Assembly (NCBI RefSeq): GCF_006717095.1
Contig: NZ_VFQE01000001.1
Location: 1,612,001-1,676,000, forward strand
DNA: 64,000 nt
Origin: Blastococcus colisei
Lineage (GTDB): Bacteria; Actinomycetota; Actinomycetes; Mycobacteriales; Geodermatophilaceae
Direction: 5' to 3'
Part shown: positions 57,983-64,000 of the stretch, piece by piece
Layout: each line of letters starts with the position of its first letter
How positions within the stretch are numbered: the stretch's first letter is position 1
Position numbers and translations under genes: made by a program
The notes under the pieces: model-generated
The model's database searches: none
What the model was told of the DNA's origin: nothing
The model's input: only the letters and a program-made list of their open reading frames with translations

Positions 57983-58876
57983 GTGGCGCACTGGACGGAC
58001 TGGCTGATCACCGGCACCGGGGCCGCCATCGTTCTGGTGGCGTTGCGGGACATCTTCCACACCATCTGGCACCCGAGCGGCCGCGGTGACCTCAGCCATC
58101 TCGTCATGCGGGGACTCTGGCGGGTGGGCCAGCGCCGGCGGGACCGCGGGACCGCAGGTGTGCTGACCGGCCCGATCGCGCTCGCCCTGGTGATCGGGAT
58201 GTGGCTGGTGCTGCTCATCGGGGGCGGTGCCCTGGTGTACGCGCCGCACATGCCCGAGGCATTCGTGCTCCAGAGCGGCCTGGACGTGAGCGAGCGCAGC
58301 ACGGTGCTCGATGCGGTCTACCTGTCCATGGTCACGCTCGCCACCCTCGGCTACGGCGACATCGTCCCGGCGGCGGGGTGGCTGCGGGTCGCCGTCCCGA
58401 TCCAGGGGCTGATCGGCTTCGCGCTGCTCACGGGGTCGGTCACCTGGGTGCTGCAGGTCTACCCGGCCCTGATCCGGCGCCGCGCTCTCGCGGTCCGGCT
58501 GGCCCAGCTGCGCACGGTGGCTCCGGCCGACCTGGTGCACGATCCCGACTCGACCCTGGCCGCACCGCTGCTCGAGGGCCTCGCGGGCGCGCTCGTCCAG
58601 GCCCGCGTCGACGTCACCCAGTACAGCGAGACCTACTACTTCCGTGACAATGCGCAGGAGGCGGCGCTGCCGGCCATGCTGGCGGTGGCGTCGGACCTGT
58701 GCGCGGCCGGTCGAGAGGCGCCGAGGAAGGACGTCCGGCTGGCCGCCGGGCTGCTCGGTACGGCGATCGACGACTTCGCCCATGTGCTCGATCAGCAGTT
58801 CCTGCAGGTGGGGGGATCGACCGCCGACATCCTGACGGCCTACGCGAGGGCACACCACTACGGCGGTGAGGGCTGA
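57983..58876 (+). CDS. Two-helix potassium channel protein
   Basis: 297 residues. Helices near 5-25 and 65-90, then a pore loop with the selectivity filter MVTLATLGYGDIVPA and a following helix (VAVPIQGLIGFALLTGSVTW). The cytoplasmic C-terminal 150 residues are helical with no recognised RCK/TrkA-N nucleotide motif. GTG at 57983 starts the protein at AHWTDWLITG. The gene overlaps the 3' end of the convergent channel-like gene by 19 bases. Confidence 0.83.
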   Translation: MAHWTDWLITGTGAAIVLVALRDIFHTIWHPSGRGDLSHLVMRGLWRVGQRRRDRGTAGVLTGPIALALVIGMWLVLLIGGGALVYAPHMPEAFVLQSGLDVSERSTVLDAVYLSMVTLATLGYGDIVPAAGWLRVAVPIQGLIGFALLTGSVTWVLQVYPALIRRRALAVRLAQLRTVAPADLVHDPDSTLAAPLLEGLAGALVQARVDVTQYSETYYFRDNAQEAALPAMLAVASDLCAAGREAPRKDVRLAAGLLGTAIDDFAHVLDQQFLQVGGSTADILTAYARAHHYGGEG

Positions 58877-59532
58877 GTCGCCGCAAGGTCCGGCCGGTTG
58901 CGCTCCAGGAAGAAGGCGCCGAGGGCTCCGGCCACCGTGGCGAAGACGGCGACCGAGTAGACGGCGAGGGCGACGTCGAGCAACCGCGCGAACCCGCCGG
59001 CGGCCGAGAGCGGCTCCCCGCTGACCGTCGCGAGAGCGGTGTCGTACAGGGCCGGGCCGTAGCTGTCGTAGGCGCCGACGACGTACAGCAGCTGGCTCGC
59101 GGCCAGGACCACGACACCGGTGACGGCGACCAGCCAGCCGATGCGGCCGGTGAGCAGGCGGCCGGCGGACCGCGAACCACGGACGGCCGCGGAGAGCACC
59201 CCGCCCACGCGCGCTGCCCGCAGTAGCGTGAAAGCCCGGGCGAACCGCAGGAACGGCACCGCGAGGAAGATCAGCTGCCACCAGTTGCGGGCCCAGAACC
59301 GTCGCCGGTCCCGGGCCGTGAGCGCCCGGTAGGCGAACTCGGCCACGAAGACCGCCCAGAACAGCCAGCCGAGCACGGTGAGCGTCGTGACCAGCCAGGG
59401 CTCGCGGGCCAGCGACTGGCCGAGGACGACGAGCACGAAGACCAGTCCGAGCACGCCCATCGGCTTGTCCAGCCGGTGGGCCAGTCCTTCGGTCTCGGGG
59501 GCGTGCTCAGCGGCCTGCTGCGGGCGGTCCAT
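58858..59532 (-). CDS. Ion-transport-type membrane protein with degenerate pore
   Basis: 224 residues, voltage-gated channel plan: helices S1-S3 (VLGLVFVLVVLGQSL, LTVLGWLFWAVFVAEFAYRA, WWQLIFLAVPFLRF), an Arg-bearing S4-like segment (RAFTLLRAARVGGVL), S5 (VAVTGVVVLAASQLLYVVGA) and S6. Where TVGYGD is expected the sequence is ALATVSGEPLSAAGGFA, so potassium selectivity is lost. It may be a non-selective or accessory channel. ATG start. Confidence 0.75.
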   Translation of the reverse strand: MDRPQQAAEHAPETEGLAHRLDKPMGVLGLVFVLVVLGQSLAREPWLVTTLTVLGWLFWAVFVAEFAYRALTARDRRRFWARNWWQLIFLAVPFLRFARAFTLLRAARVGGVLSAAVRGSRSAGRLLTGRIGWLVAVTGVVVLAASQLLYVVGAYDSYGPALYDTALATVSGEPLSAAGGFARLLDVALAVYSVAVFATVAGALGAFFLERNRPDLAATQPSPP

Positions 59533-59721
59533 GCCCTGCGCCTACCCAGGCGATCCGCGCGCGAGCACCCCGTGGGACGTCGCTTCCGGAGGGCCGAGAA
59601 GAATCTTGGGACGACGTGTCGATCGAGGCCTTGGTCGTTCGACGTGTCGGTAGAACGGGGCCCGCGCCGGTCGCGACGACCGGCCTCCGTTCACCGGACA
59701 GGACACGAAGGAGAACCAGCG

Positions 59722-60147
59722 ATGCGCTTCATGGTGATCGTCAAGGCGACCGCGGAGAGCGAGCGGGGCGAGCTCCCGCCGCAGGGCATGCTCGAGGCGA
59801 TGGGGGCCTACAACGAGGAGCTGGTGAAGGCCGGCATCATGCTCGACGGCGACGGCCTGCGGCCCAGCTCCTTCGGCGCCCGGGTGCAGTTCGACGAGGA
59901 CGGCAGCACCACCGTCGTCGACGGGCCGTTCACCGAGACCAAGGAGCTGGTCTCCGGGTACTGGGTGTTCGAGGTGTCCTCCCGCGAGGAGGCGATCGAG
60001 TGGGCCAGGAAGGCGCCGTTCCGCGGCGGTGTGCTGGAGATCCGCCCCTTCTCCACGGCCGAGGACTTCGGCGAGGCGTTCACCCCCGAGCTGCAGGAGA
60101 AGGAGAACGCGCTGCGCCAGGCCGTCGCCCAGCAGCGCGGCGAGTGA
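59722..60147 (+). CDS. YciI/DGPF domain protein
   Basis: 141-residue YciI-like ferredoxin-fold protein: MRFMVIVKATAESERGELPP, the DGPF motif in VVDGPFTETKELVSGYWVFE, and AIEWARKAPF. AAGGAGAACC precedes the ATG. It is the standard partner of ECF42 sigma factors and overlaps that gene by GTGA; a role in signalling is inferred from this conserved pairing. Confidence 0.9.
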   Translation: MRFMVIVKATAESERGELPPQGMLEAMGAYNEELVKAGIMLDGDGLRPSSFGARVQFDEDGSTTVVDGPFTETKELVSGYWVFEVSSREEAIEWARKAPFRGGVLEIRPFSTAEDFGEAFTPELQEKENALRQAVAQQRGE

Positions 60148-61463
60148 CTCCGCCGCCGGCCCCGATGACTCCGCCTCCTGCCCGGACGGCGTCGACGACC
60201 GCGGACCTGCACCGCGTCGTCGACGCCGTCTGGCGCATGGAGTCCGCCCGCATCGTCGGCGCGCTCTCCCGCGTCACCGGCGACGTCGGACTGGCCGAGG
60301 AACTGGCCCAGGACGCGCTCGTCGCCGCCCTCGAGCAGTGGCAGGACACCGGCGTGCCGGCCAAGCCGGGCGCGTGGCTGATGGCCACCGCCAAGCACCG
60401 GGCGATCGACACCTTCCGCAGGGCCCGGAACCTGCAGCGCAAGACCGAGGAGCTCGGCCGCGACCTGGTGGACCAGGAGGGCGTCGAGGAGGACTGGGCC
60501 GCCGCCCTCGACGAGGTCGTCGAGGACGACGTCCTGCGGCTGGTGTTCATCGCCTGCCACCCGATCCTCTCCCGCGAGGCACGCGTGGCGCTCACGCTGC
60601 GGCTGGTCGGCGGCCTCACCACCGACGAGATCGCCCGGGCCTTCCTGGTGCCGGAGAAGACGCTGGCGCAGCGGATCGTCCGTGCCAAGCGCACTCTCAC
60701 CGCCGCGCACGTGCCGTTCGAGATGCCGGCCGGTGCGGAGTTCACCGCCCGCATCGGTTCGGTGCTCGAGGTGATCTACCTGGTCTTCAACGAGGGGTAC
60801 TCGGCGACGGCGGGGGAGGACCTGGTCCGCCCGGCGTTGTGCCAGGAGGCGATGCGGCTGGGGCGGATCCTGGCCGGTCTCGTCCCCGGCGAGGGCGAGG
60901 TGCACGGGCTGGTGGCGCTGATGGAGATCCAGGCATCGCGGCTGGCCGCGCGCACCGGGCCCGACGGGCAGGCGCTCACTCTCGCCGAGCAGAACCGCGC
61001 GGCCTGGGACCGCGTGCTCGTCACCCGCGGCCTGGCCGCGCTGCGACGGGCCGAGGATTCGGGTGCGGCGCTCGGCCCCTACGGGGTGCAGGCCGCGATC
61101 GCCGCCTGTCACGCCCGCGCGCGCACCGTCGAGGAGACCGACTGGACGCGGATCGCGGCCCTCTACGAGGCGCTCGCCGAGCTGGCGCCGTCACCGGTCG
61201 TGGAACTCAACCGCGCCGTCGCGGTGTCCCGGGCCTACGGCGCCGCCGCCGGCCTCGAGCTCGTCGAGCAGTTGGCCGAGGTCCCGGCCCTGCGCGGCTA
61301 CCACCTCCTCCCCACGGTCCGCGGCGACCTGCTCGAGCAGCTCGGACGCCGGGACGAGGCGCGCACGGAGTTCGAGCGGGCGGCGTCCATGACCCGCAAC
61401 GAGCCGGAACGCGCGCTGCTGCTGGCGCGAGCCGCTGCCTGCGGCCGGGAGCTGGGCGCCTGA
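60144..61463 (+). CDS. ECF42-type RNA polymerase sigma factor
   Basis: 439 residues. Sigma region 2 (AEELAQDALVAALEQWQDTG, AWLMATAKHRAIDTFRRARN), region 4 (LTLRLVGGLTTDEIARAFLV, EKTLAQRIVRAKRTL), and the long C-terminal DUF6596/TPR-like extension (VIYLVFNEGYSATAGEDLVR, VVELNRAVAVSRAYGAAAGL) that defines ECF42 and replaces an anti-sigma factor. The GTG at 60144 inside the YciI stop is the likely start; ATG at 60165 is the alternative. Confidence 0.9.
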   Translation: MTPPPAPMTPPPARTASTTADLHRVVDAVWRMESARIVGALSRVTGDVGLAEELAQDALVAALEQWQDTGVPAKPGAWLMATAKHRAIDTFRRARNLQRKTEELGRDLVDQEGVEEDWAAALDEVVEDDVLRLVFIACHPILSREARVALTLRLVGGLTTDEIARAFLVPEKTLAQRIVRAKRTLTAAHVPFEMPAGAEFTARIGSVLEVIYLVFNEGYSATAGEDLVRPALCQEAMRLGRILAGLVPGEGEVHGLVALMEIQASRLAARTGPDGQALTLAEQNRAAWDRVLVTRGLAALRRAEDSGAALGPYGVQAAIAACHARARTVEETDWTRIAALYEALAELAPSPVVELNRAVAVSRAYGAAAGLELVEQLAEVPALRGYHLLPTVRGDLLEQLGRRDEARTEFERAASMTRNEPERALLLARAAACGRELGA

Positions 61464-61494
61464 CGTCACGACCGTGCCCGGCTCGCGCGTGCCG

Positions 61495-62007
61495 TCACCG
61501 CCCGCCGGGGGCGGGGTCGACCGAGCCGGAGCGCGCCGCCTCGGCGGTCGTGCGCAGCCGGTCGAGGGTGGTCTGCATCCCCGCGCGGAGGGCTGCACGC
61601 CGGTCACGGTCGCCGAAGATCCGCTCGATCACGAACCAGCCGATCCGGCTGATCGGCCGCTCCACCTCGTAGCTCTCGACCACGCGCGTGCCGCCGTCGA
61701 CCGGTTCGAAGCGGTAGCGCCAGGTGACCGTCCCGGAAAACGGTTCGCTGCGGGTGACGGCGAACGCCCGACCGGGCTCGGCGACCGTCACCACCGGCCG
61801 GTTCTTCCAGCTCTTGCCTCGCGCGTTGGTGTTGACCGCCTCGAAGCGCGCGCCCACGGCCGGGCCCGTGGCGCCGTCCAGCCATCGGCAGCGGACGACC
61901 TCAGGGCTGAACTCGGGGGTGCGGGTCACGTCCGCGACGAGGTCGTAGACGACCTCGGGCGGTGCGGCGACGACGGTGCTCGCCTCGTCGTGGTCCAGCG
62001 TCTGCAC
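61495..62007 (-). CDS. SRPBCC (START-like) family protein
   Basis: 170 residues. VAAPPEVVYDLVADVTRTPE opens the helix-grip fold, and FEPVDGGTRVVESYEVERPI and AALRAGMQTTLDRLRTTAE give the last strand and long helix. Such proteins bind hydrophobic ligands in a cavity. GTG start after GAGGAGC. Nine bases downstream of the TetR gene on the same strand, so likely its operon partner. Confidence 0.83.
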   Translation of the reverse strand: MQTLDHDEASTVVAAPPEVVYDLVADVTRTPEFSPEVVRCRWLDGATGPAVGARFEAVNTNARGKSWKNRPVVTVAEPGRAFAVTRSEPFSGTVTWRYRFEPVDGGTRVVESYEVERPISRIGWFVIERIFGDRDRRAALRAGMQTTLDRLRTTAEAARSGSVDPAPGGR

Positions 62008-62016
62008 AGTTGCTCC

Positions 62017-62658
62017 TCAGGGTGCGGTGGCGGGGCGGTAGGCGGAGAGGAACTGGTCGATCGCGGCGTCGGTGAGCCGGCTGAAGACGCCGTCCTCGAA
62101 GGATGCGCCGGGCTGGTTGGCCAGCTGCTGGGAGATCAGCCCGCTGAGCACGACGGTGTAGAGGCGGACCGCGTCGTCGGAGTCGGCCGCCGGTGCCAGC
62201 TGGCCGATTCGCACCGCCTCGGCGAACTCCGTGCGCACGTCCACCATCTCGTCGACCGCCGGGGCGAAGACGGCGGGGGAGGGCTCGAAGCCGGGGACCG
62301 GGCGCCAGTGCAGGAGCTGGGCGGACGCGGGGTGCTCGACCGCCCACCGCACCACGGCCCGGGCGCCGGCGCGCAGCCGCGGGAGCCCGCGGTCCACGCC
62401 GTCGACCGCCGCGCGCACGGCCGCCTGCTGGGCGCCCAGTCCCCGGGCGAACAGCGCGTCGTACATGGCGTGCCGGCTGGGGAAGTACTTGTACAGCGAC
62501 GGCCCGCGGATGCCCATGCGCCGGGCCACCTCCGAGACCGTCAGCGCACCGACGCCCTCCTCGGTCATGAGGGCGAGCGCGTGGTCCAGCGCCTCGTCCC
62601 GCACGGCCGCGCGGCGGCGCTCGATCCTCGTCGGCGCCAGGCTTGCATCCCTAGCCAC
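62017..62658 (-). CDS. TetR-family transcriptional regulator
   Basis: 213 residues. HTH: MTEEGVGALTVSEVARRMGI and RGPSLYKYFPSRHAMYDALF; a TetR_C-type ligand domain follows. GTG start overlaps a CTAGCC ac GGCTAG palindrome. Likely represses itself and the SRPBCC gene. Confidence 0.86.
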   Translation of the reverse strand: MARDASLAPTRIERRRAAVRDEALDHALALMTEEGVGALTVSEVARRMGIRGPSLYKYFPSRHAMYDALFARGLGAQQAAVRAAVDGVDRGLPRLRAGARAVVRWAVEHPASAQLLHWRPVPGFEPSPAVFAPAVDEMVDVRTEFAEAVRIGQLAPAADSDDAVRLYTVVLSGLISQQLANQPGASFEDGVFSRLTDAAIDQFLSAYRPATAP

Positions 62659-62664
62659 GGCTAG
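62651..62664. promoter_or_regulatory. Palindrome over the TetR start codon
   Basis: Perfect 6-2-6 palindrome CTAGCC ac GGCTAG covering the GTG start. A -35-like TTGACG is about 25 bases upstream on the minus strand. Candidate autoregulatory operator. Confidence 0.45.
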
Positions 62665-62698
62665 AGGGTGTAGCTGAACCGATCGGCCGTCAAGAGGT

Positions 62699-63127
62699 TC
62701 AGTCGGGCCGGGCGTTCTCCTCGAGCTGGTCGAGCAGGCGGCGCAGGTGCGCCACGTCGCTGTCGTCCAGGCCGGCGCGCAGCCGGCCGTCGAACGAGGC
62801 CGCGGCCCGACGTAGCCGGAGGAACAGGTGCTCACCCGATTCCGTCACGGTGACGACCTGCACCCGCCGGTTGCCGTCTGCGCGCTCGCGGGTCACCAGG
62901 CCGGCGCGCTCCATCGCATCGAGGTGGTGGGTGAGCGTCGGCTGCCGCACGCCGACGGCCGCGGCCAGGTCGGCCTGGGTGCGGTGACTGCCGGCCGCCA
63001 GTGCCCGCAGCACCTGCCAGGTGGGGGTGGAGCCGCCGGCGCCGACGAGCACGTCGTCGAACGCTCGGCTCAACTCCTTGGCCACGCGGGCGATGAGCAG
63101 GCCGAGAGAGTCCTCCGAAGAAGCCAT
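62699..63127 (-). CDS. MarR-family transcriptional regulator
   Basis: 142 residues. Winged helix: THRTQADLAAAVGVRQP-type recognition region (read GSHRTQADLAAAVGVRQPTL) and THHLDAMERAGLVTRERADG, with the wing NRRVQVVTVTESG. ATG start 17 bases after the stop of the upstream gene; two direct repeats in that gap are probable operators. Confidence 0.88.
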   Translation of the reverse strand: MASSEDSLGLLIARVAKELSRAFDDVLVGAGGSTPTWQVLRALAAGSHRTQADLAAAVGVRQPTLTHHLDAMERAGLVTRERADGNRRVQVVTVTESGEHLFLRLRRAAASFDGRLRAGLDDSDVAHLRRLLDQLEENARPD

Positions 63128-63136
63128 CGGATCAGC

Positions 63137-63161
63137 TTAGGCGTCTAACCGTTAGGCGTCT
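63137..63161. promoter_or_regulatory. Direct repeats before the MarR gene
   Basis: TTAGGCGTCT occurs twice in the same direction (63137-63146 and 63152-63161), spaced 15 bases start to start. CTAAC c GTTAG forms a small palindrome between them. The spacing suits MarR dimers, and the site overlaps the end of the upstream gene. Confidence 0.5.
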
Positions 63162-63369
63162 CATCGTCGGTGAGTGGCTCGACGCGGCGGAGGAACGACC
63201 GGATCGCCAGGTGGTGCGAGAGGGGTTCCCGGTGCACGTCGCAGGCGGCCCAGGCCTTCTCGCGGTCGGGCGTGTGCACCCGCGGGTTGTTCCAGACCAG
63301 CCGCCACCGTGCAGCGGCACGACAGCCCTTCGCCGAGCAGAGCGCATCTCCTTCGTCCTGGCCGTCCAC
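63145..63369 (-). CDS. Small Cys-containing hypothetical protein
   Basis: 74 residues. ALCSAKGCRAAARWRLVWNN, TPDREKAWAACDVHREPLSH and LAIRSFLRRVEPL form a pattern common in actinobacteria: three Cys plus His likely bind zinc. Homologues are sometimes misnamed acetone carboxylase. GTG start. Upstream of marR on the same strand; function unknown. Confidence 0.72.
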   Translation of the reverse strand: MDGQDEGDALCSAKGCRAAARWRLVWNNPRVHTPDREKAWAACDVHREPLSHHLAIRSFLRRVEPLTDDETPNG

Positions 63370-63390
63370 GCCGACAGTGTGGGCGTGGGC

Positions 63391-63696
63391 TCAGGGCAGG
63401 CGCTGCACGAGCGTTCGGGCAACCTCGACGGCGTGCGGATCGGGCGCACCGGCCGCGGCGCGGAGCCAGGCGGTCAGCGGGGCGGCGAGCGCGGGGGAGA
63501 GGGCGGCGATCCACGCACCGGTCCACGCCCGCGCCTCCGCTACGTGCTCGGTGCCGCCGTCCGGGGCGTGCGCGACCACCTCCGGCCGGGTGGCCAGCAG
63601 TCCGCCCAGCCGCCAGTCACCGGGCGTGGTGCGCGCGGCCAGGTGCTCGAGCCGGTCGGCCGCCGTGCGGAGCAGCGTCGCGTCGTCCACGGTCAT
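63391..63696 (-). CDS. Hypothetical protein
   Basis: 101 residues, helical, Ala/Leu-rich: LLRTAADRLEHLAARTTPGD then WRLGG, and EARAWTGAWIAALSPALAAP. The TPGDW segment resembles a short motif of small actinobacterial and phage proteins. ATG overlaps the stop of the GNAT gene, so they are co-translated. Function unknown. Confidence 0.65.
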   Translation of the reverse strand: MTVDDATLLRTAADRLEHLAARTTPGDWRLGGLLATRPEVVAHAPDGGTEHVAEARAWTGAWIAALSPALAAPLTAWLRAAAGAPDPHAVEVARTLVQRLP

Positions 63697-64000
63697 GACG
63701 CCTCACGCCGCATCGGCACGTGCGGGATGCCGTCCTCGACGTAACCGGGACCGCTGAGCCGGAAGCCGAACTGCTCGTACCAGCCCTGCAGGTGCGCCTG
63801 GGCGCCGAGCGTGATCGGTCCCTGGCAGAGGGCGATGCCCTCGTGCATCAGCCGGGCCGCGAGGCCTCTCCCGCGGAACCGGGCCGCGGTCGCGACCCGG
63901 CCGATCGCCCGGGTCGCGCCGTCGTCGAGGACCCGGATGGTGGCGGCGACCTCGCCGTCGGACTCCAGCCACAGGTGCACGGTCGCGGGCTCGGTGTCCC
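63693..64000 (-). CDS. GNAT acetyltransferase, ElaA-like (5' end outside window)
   Basis: About 102 C-terminal residues of a GNAT N-acetyltransferase. EPATVHLWLESDGEVAATIR and the acetyl-CoA loop IGRVATAARFRGRGLAARLM (R-G-x-G-L-A) are clear, then LGAQAHLQGWYEQFGF and VEDGIPHVPM, the ElaA-type end. The start is beyond the right edge. Confidence 0.85.
   Translation of the reverse strand, partial: DTEPATVHLWLESDGEVAATIRVLDDGATRAIGRVATAARFRGRGLAARLMHEGIALCQGPITLGAQAHLQGWYEQFGFRLSGPGYVEDGIPHVPMRREAS

Overview
The window is very GC-rich, gene-dense, single-chromosome-type DNA from an actinobacterium. The protein set (DUF6318-type lipoprotein, mycothiol-dependent isomerase family, excalibur/HNH secreted protein, DUF4234 and DUF1707 membrane proteins, HyuA/HyuB, ECF42 sigma factor with a YciI partner, a ydaO-type riboswitch upstream of an NlpC/P60 protein, many 4-base ATGA/GTGA overlaps and apparent leaderless starts) fits Geodermatophilaceae (Blastococcus/Geodermatophilus/Modestobacter). 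The genus is inferred from gene style and is not proven. I found no rRNA, tRNA, CRISPR array or replication origin.

Layout. 1-2 kb: the end of an insertion sequence that truncates a lipoprotein gene, then a frameshifted gene. 2-6 kb: a pRiA4b ORF-3 family protein, two tandem SMP-30/gluconolactonase genes and a toxin-antitoxin pair. 6-8 kb: a DUF2231-Rieske gene split by an in-frame TAG, a hemerythrin, and an NlpC/P60 hydrolase under a c-di-AMP riboswitch. 8-11 kb: small paralogous basic or acidic microproteins, an S4-like membrane protein and a 2-hydroxyacid dehydrogenase. 11-15 kb: an ABC exporter with a divergent two-component system. 15-24 kb: hydrolase, TPR regulator, secreted HNH nuclease, mycothiol-dependent enzyme, RelBE-type pair, IlvA and flavodoxin. 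23.9-27 kb: an HATPase anti-sigma-type kinase, a STAS protein and a bacteriophytochrome-SpoIIE phosphatase, a plausible light-driven partner-switching module.

27-38.5 kb: an island with RtcB RNA ligase, a second RelBE-type pair, a 1963-residue DUF4011/superfamily-1 helicase-nuclease, a VapBC pair, a DUF6884 protein and a membrane-anchored DEDDh-fold protein lacking two catalytic acids. It is the best candidate for a defence or RNA-repair island. 38.5-41.2 kb: tandem DUF4234 genes, the second frameshifted. 41.2-47.5 kb: a GntR-controlled hydantoinase/N-carbamoylsarcosine amidase operon divergent from a PEP-mutase/isocitrate-lyase family gene.

48.3-52 kb: an IS30-type element with 27-bp inverted repeats, itself interrupted by a complete IS21-type element flanked by a CCGGG duplication. 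52-64 kb: an MMPL exporter with a divergent TetR and a large shared operator, a ferritin-like protein, a zinc-ribbon gene that seems to start with CTG, a K+ channel convergent with a channel-like protein, an ECF42 sigma/YciI pair, and SRPBCC, TetR, MarR and GNAT genes.

Two themes cut across the window. All four toxin-antitoxin operons share one promoter plan: a palindrome close to a TAnnnT box placed exactly six bases before the antitoxin ATG, implying leaderless, autoregulated transcripts. Separately, three genes carry single-base lesions, so either real decay or assembly error should be checked.
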